DNA of 49,034 bases, from NCBI RefSeq assembly GCF_022808615.1, contig NZ_JAKZKS010000026.1, forward strand, positions 1 to 49,034, given 5' to 3'. Positions within the stretch are counted from its first letter, which is position 1; the number at the start of each line of letters is the position of its first letter. This document shows positions 37,685 through 49,034 of the stretch, piece after piece. Below the pieces are notes generated by a model. That model was not told where the DNA came from, did no database searches, and worked only from the letters and a program-made list of their open reading frames with translations. Source of the stretch: Bacillus sp. FJAT-47783. Lineage in GTDB: Bacteria; Bacillota; Bacilli; Bacillales; Aeribacillaceae. Both the position numbers and the translations under genes were made by a program.

Positions 37685-37960
37685 CTTGTGGATGAATTTT
37701 CGACATAAATTTCATTATCCACACACGTTATCGACAGGTTTTTCACATCTTCACCCCTTGTGGACAATTTTTTCTAACACTTTTCGTGTAATGTGGATAA
37801 CCTCGGATTTACCATTGCAACATTAAGGTTATTCTGATATGATATTTGTGTTTTAACTCTGCATATCTAGTTCGTAAGTTATCTGTTATCCACAATTTGT
37901 GGATAATGTGTGGAAAGATTATAAACATGCCGTGAATGAAGTTGTCCACAATACGTGGAC
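37685..37960. other. oriC, rpmH-dnaA part (DnaA-box clusters)
   Basis: Perfect boxes TTATCCACA at 37715 and 37886 and TGTGGATAA at 37792 and 37898; near matches at 37687, 37728 (TTATCGACA), 37759 (TGTGGACAA) and 37942 (TTGTCCACA). The boxes at 37886-37906 face each other 3 bases apart. This matches the incA/incB regions upstream of dnaA in Bacillus. Confidence 0.93.
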
Positions 37961-38100
37961 TCTGTCGAAAAGTCATTTTTCTACTATATTATATATTTTT
38001 TCACATTTGTCGTGGATTGTATAATTATTCAATTGGTTGAAAAGGTTCATTTTGCCCATTTTTAGAGATTCATGCGGTAAAGGAGGGGCAACAAAGTAAA

Positions 38101-39450
38101 ATGGAAAACATCGCAGATTTATGGAATCGAGCGCTTGGGGAAATTGAGAAAAAATTAAGCAAGCCGAGTTTTGAAACTTGGCTAAAATCTACTAAAGCAC
38201 ACACACTACAAGGTGATATATTAACAATTATCGCTCCCAATGAGTTTGCACGAGACTGGCTAGAATCACGCTATCTCCATCTTATTGCAGACACACTGTA
38301 CGAATTAACTGGAGAAGCAATCGGTGTAAAATTCATCATTCCACAAAATCAAAATGATGAAGATTTGGTACCAAAACCCCCGATTAAGGCTACTCCTAAT
38401 AAAGGTGAAGATTCTGTAGAACTTCCACAAAACATGCTCAACCCTAAATACACGTTCGACACATTTGTTATCGGTTCTGGAAATCGCTTTGCTCATGCAG
38501 CATCTTTAGCTGTTGCAGAAGCACCAGCTAAAGCATATAACCCATTGTTTATTTATGGAGGGGTTGGACTTGGAAAAACCCATTTAATGCATGCAATTGG
38601 TCATTATGTTATCGATCATAACCCTTCTGCCAAAGTTGTTTATTTATCATCAGAAAAATTTACTAATGAATTTATTAATTCGATTCGTGACAATAAAGCC
38701 GTTGATTTTCGAAATAAGTATCGAAATGTCGACGTTTTACTGATAGATGATATTCAATTTTTAGCTGGAAAAGAACAAACACAAGAAGAATTTTTCCATA
38801 CATTTAATACGTTGCATGAAGAAAGTAAACAAATTGTGATTTCAAGTGATAGACCGCCAAAAGAAATCCCTACATTGGAAGATCGGCTCCGCTCACGTTT
38901 TGAATGGGGATTAATTACAGATATTACCCCTCCAGATTTAGAAACGCGAATTGCGATTTTAAGAAAAAAAGCAAAAGCTGACGGATTAGATATTCCAAAT
39001 GAGGTTATGCTTTATATTGCCAATCAAATTGATTCGAACATTCGAGAACTAGAGGGGGCACTTATTCGTGTTGTTGCCTATTCTTCTTTAATCAATAAAG
39101 ATATAAATGCAGATTTAGCTGCAGAAGCACTAAAGGATATCATTCCGAGCTCGAAGCCAAAAGTGATAACAATTCAAGATATACAGCGTATGGTCGGGCA
39201 ACATTTTAATGTGAAGTTAGAGGATTTTAAAGCGAAAAAGAGAACGAAATCAGTCGCTTTTCCGCGACAAATTGCCATGTACTTGTCACGGGAACTAACG
39301 GATTCGTCTTTACCGAAGATAGGTGAAGAATTTGGTGGCCGTGACCACACGACTGTCATTCATGCACATGAAAAGATTTCAAAAATGTTACAAAAGGACG
39401 ATGTATTGCAGCGTCAAATTAAAGAAATTGAAGAATTACTAAAGGGGTAA
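38101..39450 (+). CDS. dnaA: Chromosomal replication initiator DnaA
   Basis: 449 residues. Domain I (1-80, [20 protein letters not shown]), short linker (about 83-110), AAA+ domain III with Walker A GGVGLGKT (153-160) and Walker B LLIDDIQF, and domain IV with the DNA-binding signature [15 protein letters not shown]. It opens oriC. ATG 12 bases after AAAGGAGGGG. Flanked on both sides by DnaA boxes, allowing autoregulation. Confidence 0.99.
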   Translation: MENIADLWNRALGEIEKKLSKPSFETWLKSTKAHTLQGDILTIIAPNEFARDWLESRYLHLIADTLYELTGEAIGVKFIIPQNQNDEDLVPKPPIKATPNKGEDSVELPQNMLNPKYTFDTFVIGSGNRFAHAASLAVAEAPAKAYNPLFIYGGVGLGKTHLMHAIGHYVIDHNPSAKVVYLSSEKFTNEFINSIRDNKAVDFRNKYRNVDVLLIDDIQFLAGKEQTQEEFFHTFNTLHEESKQIVISSDRPPKEIPTLEDRLRSRFEWGLITDITPPDLETRIAILRKKAKADGLDIPNEVMLYIANQIDSNIRELEGALIRVVAYSSLINKDINADLAAEALKDIIPSSKPKVITIQDIQRMVGQHFNVKLEDFKAKKRTKSVAFPRQIAMYLSRELTDSSLPKIGEEFGGRDHTTVIHAHEKISKMLQKDDVLQRQIKEIEELLKG

Positions 39451-39485
39451 CTGTTGAAAACTGTGAATAACTTAGAATACCATTT

Positions 39486-39517
39486 ACACAGTCTGTCCAC
39501 ATGTGGATAGACTGTGT
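39486..39517. repeat. 32-bp palindrome of opposed DnaA boxes after dnaA
   Basis: ACACAGTCTGTCCACA is followed directly by TGTGGATAGACTGTGT; 15 of 16 positions pair. Each arm contains a near-consensus DnaA box. Could be a dnaA mRNA terminator hairpin, a DnaA-binding element, or both. Confidence 0.8.
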
Positions 39518-39535
39518 TTCCTTTCATTCACACAG

Positions 39536-39605
39536 TTATCCACATATTCACAACCCCTACTATTACTATTACTATTTTTTTATAAATAATAAATATATTT
39601 CATTA
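39536..39605 (+). other. oriC unwinding region with DnaA-trios
   Basis: Perfect box TTATCCACA (39536-39544), a GC-rich CCCC, then repeated TAC/TAT triplets (39558-39575: TACTATTACTATTACTAT), then an AT-rich stretch TTTTTTTATAAATAATAAAT. This order (box, DnaA-trio, AT-rich DNA) is the basal unwinding system of the Bacillus origin in the dnaA-dnaN gap. Confidence 0.93.
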
Positions 39606-39648
39606 CGACCGGAATTATGCCTGTAAAATAAAAAAAAGGAGGATCATT

Positions 39649-40785
39649 ATGAAATTTGTCATTCAAAAAGATAAACTTGTCCAAGCAGTCCAAGATGTCA
39701 TGAAGGCAGTTTCCTCTCGAACAACGATACCAATTCTTACAGGTATCAAAATTGTAGCGACAGAAGAAGGCATTACTTTAACAGGAAGTGACTCTGATAT
39801 ATCAATCGAATCATTTATTCCCGTTGAGGAAGATGACAAACAATATGCTGAAATCATTCAACCAGGTAGTATTGTTTTACAAGCTCGATTTTTTAGTGAG
39901 ATTGTAAAAAAGCTACCAAAAGATCAAGTTGAGATGGAAGTAAATCATCATTATTTAACAATTATTCGTTCAGGAAATGCGGAATTTAATTTAAACGGAA
40001 TCGATGCAGAAGAGTATCCTCGCTTACCTGAAATCAAGCAGCAAAATGTTTTTAAGATCCCGACAGATTTATTAAAGGCAATGATTCGACAAACAGTTTT
40101 CGCTGTGTCAACTTCTGAAACGAGACCGATTTTAACAGGTGTGAATTGGCGCTTGGAAAACTCCCAGCTCACTTGTATTGCAACAGATAGTCACCGTCTT
40201 GCTCTTCGAAAGGCAAACGTAGAAACAGATACAAGCGATTCGTACAATGTTGTCATTCCAGGGAAAAGCTTAAATGAGCTTAGTAAGATTCTTGATGATC
40301 ATGATGAGCTCGTTGAAATCGTCATTATGGAAAACCAAATTTTATTTAAAACAAAAAACTTGCTGTTTTTCTCACGTTTACTAGAAGGAAATTACCCAGA
40401 CACAAGTCGTCTTATTCCATCAGAAAGTATGACGAACCTTACTGTTAATACAAAAGAATTATTACAAGCAATTGATCGTGCTTCACTACTAGCTCGTGAG
40501 GGGCGAAACAATGTCGTGAAATTTGCTACATTGGGTGAAAATACCGTTGAAATTTCCTCCAACTCACCGGAAATCGGAAAAGTAATCGAAGAAATTCGAA
40601 CAGGAGGAATCGAGGGAGAGGACTTGAAAATTTCCTTTAGTGCTAAATACATGATGGATGCATTAAAAGCGCTTGAAGGGTCCGAGATTGACATAAGTTT
40701 TACGGGGGCAATGAGACCATTTTTGATTCGCATACCAGAAGATGATACAATTTTACAATTAATTTTACCGGTTCGAACATACTAA
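39649..40785 (+). CDS. dnaN: DNA polymerase III beta subunit (sliding clamp)
   Basis: 378 residues, three repeated clamp domains, ending in the typical TILQLILPVRTY. It forms the ring that tethers polymerase and binds many partners through its hydrophobic cleft. ATG after AAGGAGGATC. In the dnaA operon; its own terminator-like hairpin lies at 40798. Confidence 0.99.
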   Translation: MKFVIQKDKLVQAVQDVMKAVSSRTTIPILTGIKIVATEEGITLTGSDSDISIESFIPVEEDDKQYAEIIQPGSIVLQARFFSEIVKKLPKDQVEMEVNHHYLTIIRSGNAEFNLNGIDAEEYPRLPEIKQQNVFKIPTDLLKAMIRQTVFAVSTSETRPILTGVNWRLENSQLTCIATDSHRLALRKANVETDTSDSYNVVIPGKSLNELSKILDDHDELVEIVIMENQILFKTKNLLFFSRLLEGNYPDTSRLIPSESMTNLTVNTKELLQAIDRASLLAREGRNNVVKFATLGENTVEISSNSPEIGKVIEEIRTGGIEGEDLKISFSAKYMMDALKALEGSEIDISFTGAMRPFLIRIPEDDTILQLILPVRTY

Positions 40786-40797
40786 TAACCAGTGTTT

Positions 40798-40838
40798 AAA
40801 GCTACTAGTACAAAATATTACTAGTAGCTTTCTTTTCT
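40798..40838 (+). terminator. dnaN terminator or attenuator
   Basis: A 13-bp perfect stem AAAGCTACTAGTA/TACTAGTAGCTTT followed by CTTTTCT; a rather weak T tract suggests partial termination before yaaA-recF. Confidence 0.75.
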
Positions 40839-40894
40839 ATTCGGATATTTTCTAGTAAAATTAAAAGTTAGAGACAAAAAAGAAGGCGGGCTTG

Positions 40895-41113
40895 ATGATG
40901 GAAAAAGTGATTAAAATTGAAACGGAACATATTACATTAGGTCAATTTTTAAAATTAGCGGACGTGATTCAAACGGGCGGAATGGCAAAGTGGTTTCTAC
41001 AAGAGTATGAAGTCTATGTAAACGATGAAATAGAAAGCCGTCGTGGTCGAAAGCTAAGAGACGGAGATGTTGTTTATATTCCGGATGTAGCTAAATTAAT
41101 TGTGAAACAATAA
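40895..41113 (+). CDS. yaaA: S4-domain protein YaaA (RlbA)
   Basis: 72 residues with one S4 RNA-binding domain ([19 protein letters not shown] ... [10 protein letters not shown]). Implicated in 50S assembly. Start ATG at 40895 preferred (AAGG eight bases upstream); 40898 is the alternative. Stop is 14 bp before the recF start. Confidence 0.93.
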   Translation: MMEKVIKIETEHITLGQFLKLADVIQTGGMAKWFLQEYEVYVNDEIESRRGRKLRDGDVVYIPDVAKLIVKQ

Positions 41114-41127
41114 AGTTGGTGAACGAC

Positions 41128-42237
41128 TTGTTTATCAAAGAGTTAAATATTAAACATTATCGAAATTACGAAAATTTAGAAGCGTCTTTTGAGAATAAAG
41201 TAAATGTCATTATTGGTGAAAATGCTCAAGGGAAAACAAATGTGATGGAAGCCATTTATGTGTTAGCCATGGCAAAATCTCATCGCACATCAAATGATAA
41301 AGAGCTCATCCAGTGGGATGAGGATTATGCTAAAATAGAAGGTATAATCGAAAAACATAATCGCGCTACTCATTTGCAATTAGTTCTGTCAAAAAAAGGA
41401 AAAAAGGCGAAGTTAAATTATTTGGAGCAACAAAAATTGAGTCAATATGTAGGAAATATGAATGTGATTATGTTTGCTCCTGAGGATTTGAACTTAGTAA
41501 AAGGGAGTCCTCAAATACGCAGACGATTTATTGATATGGAAATTGGCCAAGTGTCTCCAGTTTATTTGCACGAATTAAGTAAATATCAAAAAATTATGCA
41601 GCAGCGAAACCATTTATTAAAGCAACTACAAAGCCGAAAGCAAAAAGATACAGGGATGCTTGAAGTGTTAAGTATGCAATTAAGTGAGGCTGCTGCCAAT
41701 ATTGTTTTAAAACGGCAATTGTTTATTAAGCAGCTTGAAAAATGGGCCCAACCGATTCATTCTGGGATTAGTAGAGGACTAGAACAGTTAAATATTACGT
41801 ATAAACCGTCTGTTGATGTATCAGATGGAGCGGAATTGTCGAAAATAATAGAAGTATTCAATGAAAAGTTTGCTAAAATAAAAGAGAAAGAAATTGAACG
41901 TGGTACGACATTAGCAGGTCCCCATCGTGATGATTTACTTTTTTATGTGAATGACCGGGATGTTCAAACATATGGATCACAAGGACAACAACGAACAACG
42001 GCATTATCTATAAAATTAGCTGAAATTGAACTGATTCACGAGGAAATTGGAGAATATCCCATTTTACTTTTAGATGATGTTTTATCTGAGTTAGATGATT
42101 ACCGACAGTCGCATTTGCTAAACACGATACAAGGAAAAGTCCAAACGTTTGTTACGACAACAAGTGTTGATGGAATCGACCATCATACATTAAAAGAAGC
42201 TACGCTTTTTCAAGTAAAGGCTGGACAATTTATATAA
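41128..42237 (+). CDS. recF: DNA replication and repair protein RecF
   Basis: 369 residues from TTG at 41128 (GGTGA 5 bases upstream; the protein then starts [13 protein letters not shown] as RecF does); GTG at 41119 or TTG at 41116 are possible. ABC/SMC-like ATPase: Walker [10 protein letters not shown], signature region [18 protein letters not shown], Walker [12 protein letters not shown]. Loads RecA with RecO/RecR at gaps. Confidence 0.97.
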   Translation: MFIKELNIKHYRNYENLEASFENKVNVIIGENAQGKTNVMEAIYVLAMAKSHRTSNDKELIQWDEDYAKIEGIIEKHNRATHLQLVLSKKGKKAKLNYLEQQKLSQYVGNMNVIMFAPEDLNLVKGSPQIRRRFIDMEIGQVSPVYLHELSKYQKIMQQRNHLLKQLQSRKQKDTGMLEVLSMQLSEAAANIVLKRQLFIKQLEKWAQPIHSGISRGLEQLNITYKPSVDVSDGAELSKIIEVFNEKFAKIKEKEIERGTTLAGPHRDDLLFYVNDRDVQTYGSQGQQRTTALSIKLAEIELIHEEIGEYPILLLDDVLSELDDYRQSHLLNTIQGKVQTFVTTTSVDGIDHHTLKEATLFQVKAGQFI

Positions 42238-42252
42238 CGATGAGGTGGTTCG

Positions 42253-42489
42253 TTGTATATTCATATTGGGGATAATCCAGTTGTTCCTTCACATCAAATC
42301 GTAATGATCTTTGACTATAAAGGAGCAGCTTCTACAATAATGGAGGAATTTTTGGGGAAACAAAAAGAAAAAATTGTTCAGTTAGCTAACGGTGAAGTGA
42401 AGTCAGTCATTATTACCGATCATGATATTTTTTTCTCACCGTTAGCTACTAGTACGTTAAAGAAAAGAGCGGAGTCTTTTTATATATAA
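42253..42489 (+). CDS. remB: Extracellular matrix regulator RemB (YaaB)
   Basis: 78 residues, DUF370 family: MYIHIGDNPVVPSHQIVMIF. RemB and its paralogue RemA bind DNA and activate biofilm-matrix genes in Bacillus. TTG start after GAGGTGG. Between recF and gyrB, its conserved place. Confidence 0.95.
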   Translation: MYIHIGDNPVVPSHQIVMIFDYKGAASTIMEEFLGKQKEKIVQLANGEVKSVIITDHDIFFSPLATSTLKKRAESFYI

Positions 42490-42548
42490 ATTGAGAGAAG
42501 CAACGATTACAACAAGATAGTAGAAATCTGATGGAAAGAAAAGTGTAG

Positions 42549-44486
<1,938 letters not shown>

Positions 44487-44595
44487 TTTAGAAAAGTGAA
44501 AGTTTAGGGGCAGAGTCTTCTGCCTCTATATAAATTTAAACGATGCCCTCCCTATGGAGAGAGATCGAATGAAATGTTTTGGGAGGTTTTACGAC

Positions 44596-47064
44596 ATGTC
44601 TGAAAATAAGAAGCCTCAAATTCGTGAAGTAAATATTAGCCAGGAGATGCGCTCATCTTTCTTAGATTATGCGATGAGTGTCATCGTGTCTCGTGCCTTA
44701 CCAGATGTTCGAGATGGCTTAAAACCAGTTCATAGAAGAATTTTATATGCCATGCATGATTTAGGGATGACAAGTGATAAACCGTATAAAAAATCTGCTC
44801 GTATTGTCGGCGATGTAATTGGTAAATATCATCCACACGGTGATTCGGCTGTTTATGACTCAATGGTTCGTATGGCTCAAGATTTTAACTATCGTTACAT
44901 GCTTGTTGATGGACACGGAAACTTCGGTTCTGTTGATGGAGATGCAGCGGCAGCTATGCGTTATACAGAAGCGCGTATGTCCAAAATTTCGATGGAACTT
45001 TTACGTGATATTAATAAAGACACAATTGACTACCAAGATAATTACGATGGTTCTGAAAAAGAACCTGTTGTACTTCCGTCGCGTTTCCCAAACCTTCTCG
45101 TTAATGGTGCGGCCGGTATCGCAGTTGGAATGGCCACGAATATACCTCCTCATCAATTAGGGGAAGTGATTGATGGAGTATTAGCTGTAAGTAAAGATCC
45201 TGACATAACGATCCCTGAGCTGATGGAAATTATCCCAGGCCCCGATTTCCCAACAGCTGGCCAAATTATAGGCAGAAGTGGTATTCGGAAAGCTTATGAG
45301 ACTGGGCGCGGGAGTATTACCGTTCGTGCAAAGGTTGAAATTGAAGAAAGACAAAGCGGTAAACAGGCCTTAATCGTTACGGAACTCCCATTCCAAGTTA
45401 ACAAAGCGAAACTAATCGAAAAAATTGCTGAGCTCGTTCGTGATAAAAAAATTGAAGGTATTACCGATTTACGTGACGAATCGGATCGCAATGGAATGCG
45501 TATTGTGATTGAAGTGAGAAAAGATGCTAATGCGAACGTATTACTCAATAATTTATACAAACAAACAGCTTTACAAACATCTTTCGGTATTAATATGCTT
45601 GCGCTTGTCAATGGAGAGCCGAAAGTTTTAAATTTAAAACAAACGTTAGTCCATTACTTAGATCACCAAAAAGTAGTTATTCGTCGCCGGACAGAATACG
45701 AACTTAAAAAAGCGGAAGCGCGTGCACACATTTTAGAAGGATTACGGATCGCTTTAGATCATTTGGATGAAGTCATTAATTTAATTCGAAGCTCACAAAC
45801 GACAGATATTGCTCGACAAGGTTTGATGGAAAAATTTTCGTTAACGGAAAAACAAGCACAAGCCATCTTAGATATGCGTCTCCAACGTCTAACAGGGTTA
45901 GAACGCGAAAAAATTGAAGGAGAATATCAAGATTTAGTTAAATTAATTCGCGAGTTAAAAGAGATTTTAGCAAGTGAAGAAAAAGTGTTAAATATTATTC
46001 GTGAAGAGCTCATTGATATAAAAGAACGATTTAACGATGAGAGGCGTACTGAAATCATCGTGACAGGTGTGGAGTCAATTGAGGATGAAGACTTAATTCC
46101 ACAAGAAAATATCGTCATTACATTAACGCATAATGGTTATATTAAACGATTACCTGTTTCTACGTATAGAAGTCAAAAGCGTGGAGGCAGAGGTATTCAA
46201 GGAATGGGAACAAATGAAGATGATTTTGTCGAGCATTTATTAACGACGAGTACACATGATACTATTTTATTCTTTACGAATAAAGGAAAAGTTTATCGTG
46301 CAAAAGGGTATGAGATTCCTGAATACGGCCGTACCGCAAAAGGGATTCCAATTGTCAATTTACTTGAAATCGATCGAGGCGAGTGGGTGAATGCGATTAT
46401 TCCGGTATCCGAATTTGCCGATGATTGGTTCTTATTCTTTGCAACAAAAGATGGAATTTGTAAAAGATCACCATTATCCCAATTTGTCAACATTCGTACG
46501 AGTGGCTTAATCGCCCTTACGTTACGCGATGAAGATGAACTTATTTCTGTTCGATTAACGGACGGTCAAAAAGATATCATTATTGGAACGAAGAAAGGGA
46601 TGCTGATCCGTTTTCCAGAAACTGATGTTCGGACAATGGGGCGTACGGCAACTGGTGTGAAGGGAATAAACCTCGATAGTGAAGACAAAGTTGTCGGAAT
46701 GGAAGTTATAGAAGAGAATGTCGATATCCTTATCGTAACAGAAAAGGGATATGGTAAACGAACAAACGAAAAAGAGTATCGAATTCAAAGTCGTGGCGGT
46801 AAAGGACTAAAAACGTGTAATGTAACTGACAAAAACGGTGGACTTGTGGCTGTGAAAGCAGTAACAGGTGAAGAAGATTTAATGCTTGTGACAGCATCAG
46901 GTGTAATTATTCGAATGGATGTTAACGATATATCGACAATGGGCCGTAACACTGTAGGTGTTAAATTAATTAAGCTTGGTGAAGAAGAATTTGTATCAAC
47001 TGTAGCTCTCGTAGATAAAGAAGAAGATTCCGAAGAAATTGAAGAGGTAGAACAAGATGACTAA
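44596..47064 (+). CDS. gyrA: DNA gyrase subunit A
   Basis: 822 residues from the ATG at 44596 (GGGAGG upstream); the 14-codon in-frame extension has no ribosome site. Catalytic Tyr123 (AMRYTEARM); the quinolone-determining positions are Ser84 and Asp88 ([10 protein letters not shown]), the sensitive form. C-terminal beta-pinwheel has the GyrA box QRGGRGI-type repeat ([11 protein letters not shown]) and an acidic tail. Confidence 0.98.
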   Translation: MSENKKPQIREVNISQEMRSSFLDYAMSVIVSRALPDVRDGLKPVHRRILYAMHDLGMTSDKPYKKSARIVGDVIGKYHPHGDSAVYDSMVRMAQDFNYRYMLVDGHGNFGSVDGDAAAAMRYTEARMSKISMELLRDINKDTIDYQDNYDGSEKEPVVLPSRFPNLLVNGAAGIAVGMATNIPPHQLGEVIDGVLAVSKDPDITIPELMEIIPGPDFPTAGQIIGRSGIRKAYETGRGSITVRAKVEIEERQSGKQALIVTELPFQVNKAKLIEKIAELVRDKKIEGITDLRDESDRNGMRIVIEVRKDANANVLLNNLYKQTALQTSFGINMLALVNGEPKVLNLKQTLVHYLDHQKVVIRRRTEYELKKAEARAHILEGLRIALDHLDEVINLIRSSQTTDIARQGLMEKFSLTEKQAQAILDMRLQRLTGLEREKIEGEYQDLVKLIRELKEILASEEKVLNIIREELIDIKERFNDERRTEIIVTGVESIEDEDLIPQENIVITLTHNGYIKRLPVSTYRSQKRGGRGIQGMGTNEDDFVEHLLTTSTHDTILFFTNKGKVYRAKGYEIPEYGRTAKGIPIVNLLEIDRGEWVNAIIPVSEFADDWFLFFATKDGICKRSPLSQFVNIRTSGLIALTLRDEDELISVRLTDGQKDIIIGTKKGMLIRFPETDVRTMGRTATGVKGINLDSEDKVVGMEVIEENVDILIVTEKGYGKRTNEKEYRIQSRGGKGLKTCNVTDKNGGLVAVKAVTGEEDLMLVTASGVIIRMDVNDISTMGRNTVGVKLIKLGEEEFVSTVALVDKEEDSEEIEEVEQDD

Positions 47065-47071
47065 TTAAGGA

Positions 47072-47204
47072 GGGGCTGTCCGAAAAGTAGTATTTACGCC
47101 CCGAAATCTAAAAATATAGACCCAAAGAATGTTGATTTTACAGCATTCTTTGGGTCTTAATTTTGCAGTATTTTATCCTATTATAGACTTTTTAGACTGC
47201 TCCC
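47072..47204 (+). mobile_element. MITE-like element or IS remnant after gyrA
   Basis: Imperfect terminal inverted repeats GGGGCTGTCCGAAAAG (47072-47087) and CTTTTTAGACTGCTCCC (47188-47204, inverted) bound 133 bp with no gene. GGGGCTGTCC-type ends are common in IS1182-like transposons. An internal 14-bp perfect stem AGACCCAAAGAATG/CATTCTTTGGGTCT (47118-47157) then TTAATTTT probably ends gyrA transcription. Confidence 0.6.
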
Positions 47205-47210
47205 TATCTC

Positions 47211-47268
47211 TTGTTTGATAAAGTTTTCAAGGTTTAAAGGAGTCTTCGATCTCCAGTTCTAGGTGCAA
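47211..47268 (-). repeat. Dispersed intergenic repeat, copy 5 (inverted)
   Basis: On the minus strand it reads GAAGACTCCTTTAAACC, then TTGAAAACTTTATCAAA, matching the core of copies 3 and 4. It is the only copy on the right of oriC and the only inverted one, so all copies keep one orientation relative to replication. Confidence 0.6.
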
Positions 47269-47447
47269 TCGAATTAAACGTAAAGGGGATTCTCAGAAAG
47301 GAAAGCACAACCTTTTATTCGACTTGTCATAATGAATGGGAGCCTTGGACATTTCTTGAAGGGCAGCATCATGCACTCGGTGTCTATTGGATTAGATTCG
47401 GAAAATTAGAAGCTAACCTTACGTATTTAATAAAATTTGAGTTCTAA
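47238..47447 (+). pseudogene. Possible 3' remnant of a gene
   Basis: An open frame of 69 codons without a start or ribosome site, ending KLEANLTYLIKFEF-stop, with a protein-like stretch EWEPWTFLEGQHHALGVYW. I do not recognise it. Its 5' end overlaps repeat copy 5. It may be the decayed end of a gene cut by the element upstream, or chance. Confidence 0.25.
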
Positions 47448-47570
47448 TACAAAAGGGTATTTTGTCACAAAAAAGGTTCATGAACTTTTTTATTTATGTA
47501 GAAAAATGCCATTTATCATTCTTTTTTCCTAGATGATCTTTTATACTATTTGTATTAGGGAGGGAGACAT

Positions 47571-48638
47571 TTGAAAATTAAAGTCAGTTTACTTCGTCAA
47601 GGTTATGTCCTATCAGAAGATATATATGCGGTTTCGAATAAGCCAATCTTACGGAAAAACACGATTTTGGAAGAAAGACATATAGAAGTGATCAAAGCTT
47701 TTTTTATAAAAGAAGTAGACATTAAGAAAGGCGCTAGTTCTGTAGAAGAGTTAATTTGTAATAACATTTTGGAAGAAACCATTCATGAGGAGTCTTCCTC
47801 TTTTCTTGACCATTATTACCAATCGGTACAAAACTATAAAAAAATGTTTACATCATGGCAAGCAGGTGCGGCAGTAAATATTTCTCATGTTCGGGAATTA
47901 ATTCTCCCATTAGTAGATAAAGCAATGGAAAACTGGAACGAAGTGATGGATTTATATAAAAAGTGCCAAAGCACAGAATATATTTTTCATCATTCAATTG
48001 GTGTAGCCCTTTTAAGTGCGTTAATAGCAAAACAACTAAATTATTTACAAGGTGAAATGAATCAAATTGCTTTAGCTGGACTATTATGTGATTGTGGAAT
48101 GTCAAAAATAAATAACTCGATCCTTTTTAAAAACAGTGTTTTAACTAAAGAAGAATATTTAGAAATAAAACAACATCCTATTTACAGCTATAAGATGCTA
48201 AAAGACCTTCACTCATTAAAAGAAGGTGTCAAGGTTAGTGTTCTTCAACATCATGAAAGATTAGAAGGAAGTGGTTATCCACTTGGAATTAAAGGAGATC
48301 AGCTTCATTCAATAGGGAAGATCCTTTCAGTCGCTGATACATACTATGCAATGGTGTCAGCAAGACCCTATCGTCCTAGCTTATCCCCTTTCTATACTTT
48401 AGAGAATATCGAAAAAGATCAGTTTGGAAAATTTGATTTAACAGTATTAAAAGCTTTAAAACGGTTATTCATTAGCTATGTCAAAGGTCGAAAAGTTGGG
48501 TTATCAGATGGACGAGTAGGGGAAATCGTTTTTATCGATGAACATAACCCTACTAAACCATTAATTAAACTATTAAACTCAAATGAAGTCATCTTTTTGT
48601 TAAAAGATGAAAAAGTAAAAGTTAGTGAAGTATTTTAG
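47571..48638 (+). CDS. Degenerate HD-GYP domain protein
   Basis: 355 residues. N-terminal part (1-120) of unknown fold, then an HD-GYP-like domain (about 125-270): His140/141 (FHHSIG), Gln-His-Pro (201-203), HHERLEGSGYP (227-237). The metal-binding HD pair and the usual HDIGK are changed to CDCGM (173-177), so one ligand is lost and c-di-GMP phosphodiesterase activity is doubtful. TTG start after GGGAGGGAGA. Between gyrA and rrn, a place seen in related Bacillaceae. Role unknown. Confidence 0.85.
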   Translation: MKIKVSLLRQGYVLSEDIYAVSNKPILRKNTILEERHIEVIKAFFIKEVDIKKGASSVEELICNNILEETIHEESSSFLDHYYQSVQNYKKMFTSWQAGAAVNISHVRELILPLVDKAMENWNEVMDLYKKCQSTEYIFHHSIGVALLSALIAKQLNYLQGEMNQIALAGLLCDCGMSKINNSILFKNSVLTKEEYLEIKQHPIYSYKMLKDLHSLKEGVKVSVLQHHERLEGSGYPLGIKGDQLHSIGKILSVADTYYAMVSARPYRPSLSPFYTLENIEKDQFGKFDLTVLKALKRLFISYVKGRKVGLSDGRVGEIVFIDEHNPTKPLIKLLNSNEVIFLLKDEKVKVSEVF

Positions 48639-48768
48639 CTTCCTGACATAACTGAAAAGGGTGAATTATTATATGCATTTGTCTATAAAAAAAGTTCTTG
48701 CACGAAAAGATGAACGATGCTATACTTTTAAAAGTCAACGACAAAAAGTAGTTTTATTTTAATATATG

Positions 48769-48797
48769 TTGACATTTAAAAGTAGTTTTGTTAGAAT
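48769..48797 (+). promoter_or_regulatory. rrn promoter P1
   Basis: TTGACA, 17 bases, TAGAAT: sigma-A promoter about 180 bp before 16S. Confidence 0.8.
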
Positions 48798-48857
48798 GTA
48801 AAAGTCGCTGTTAAATAGCGATAAAAAAGTACTGGCAAAAAACATTTTAAAAAAGTG

Positions 48858-48886
48858 TTGACGTGATATTGTTAGTAAGATATAAT
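48858..48886 (+). promoter_or_regulatory. rrn promoter P2
   Basis: TTGACG, 17 bases, TATAAT: strong sigma-A promoter; a tandem P1-P2 arrangement is usual for Bacillus rRNA operons. The leader GATCTTTGAAAACTAAAC follows. Confidence 0.9.
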
Positions 48887-48977
48887 ATGTACTTGTCGGT
48901 AACGATGAATGATCTTTGAAAACTAAACAAAACCAAGCGTTTCTGTTAATTCTATTTATTTTATGAGCAAGTCAAAC

Positions 48978-49034
48978 TTTTATTGGAGAGTTTGATCCTG
49001 GCTCAGGACGAACGCTGGCGGCGTGCCTAATACA
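48978..49034 (+). rRNA. 16S ribosomal RNA, 5' end (partial)
   Basis: TTTATTGGAGAGTTTGATCC, then TGGCTCAGGACGAACGCTGG: the universal 16S start. The gene runs off the window. First rRNA operon right of oriC. Confidence 0.98.

Noticed and set aside
44511-44528. Terminator between gyrB and gyrA
   Set aside because: The stem GGGGCAGA/TCTGCCTC lacks a T tract, and the genes are expected to be cotranscribed or separately promoted; left unassigned.

Overview
The window is the replication-origin region of a low-GC, endospore-forming Firmicute of the family Bacillaceae. Reasons: the gene order rpmH-oriC-dnaA-dnaN-yaaA-recF-remB-gyrB-gyrA-rrn on one side and rnpA-spoIIIJ-jag-mnmE-mnmG-rsmG-noc-soj-spo0J on the other is the classic Bacillus arrangement; sporulation genes are present (yyaC, spoIIIJ); and the wal operon has all six classic members. 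The species cannot be fixed from the sequence alone.

Layout. (1) 1-3570 is an accessory segment lying against the 3' end of rlmH: an XRE/ImmA-IrrE regulator-protease with a partner protein on the minus strand, and a divergent DUF3800 gene followed directly by five tandem hairpins that share a 5-base loop. (2) 3575-7998: rlmH, a DUF389 membrane protein, a small CxxH/CxxC protein inside a DnaA-box cluster, a 20-bp-periodic TTGCAC array, an HtrA-type protease and walJ. (3) 8004-14307: walI, walH, walK, walR and an M23/LysM/G5 cell-wall hydrolase. (4) 14571-15118: tRNA genes Phe, Asp, Glu and Lys, interleaved with two tRNA 5' fragments that share a 72-bp tail; a second, longer TTGCAC array follows. 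(5) 15859-25581: purA, dnaB-type helicase, rplI, gdpP, yybS, rpsR-ssb-rpsF, ychF and a DUF951 gene. (6) 25676-37577: ykvI-like transporter, yyaC, spo0J/soj, noc, rsmG, mnmG, mnmE, jag, yidC, rnpA, rpmH. (7) 37600-39605: bipartite oriC around dnaA. (8) 39649-49034: dnaN, yaaA, recF, remB, gyrB, gyrA, an HD-GYP-like gene and the start of an rRNA operon.

Nearly all genes point away from oriC: minus strand to its left, plus strand to its right. The exceptions are DUF3800 and yyaC. The core genes couple initiation (DnaA, DnaN, DnaB), segregation (ParA/ParB, three parS-like sites, Noc), supercoiling (gyrase), translation (tRNAs, S6, S18, L9, L34, RsmG, MnmEG, RlmH) and envelope control (WalRKHIJ, YidC, GdpP).

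The parts I consider most worth attention are: the DUF3800 gene with its covarying hairpin array (a likely RNA-protein accessory system); two helically phased TTGCAC arrays with 20-21 bp units; the duplicated tail fused to two different tRNA 5' fragments; a five-copy dispersed intergenic repeat; and a small inverted-repeat element after gyrA. Everything here is from reading the sequence; no database or folding program was run.
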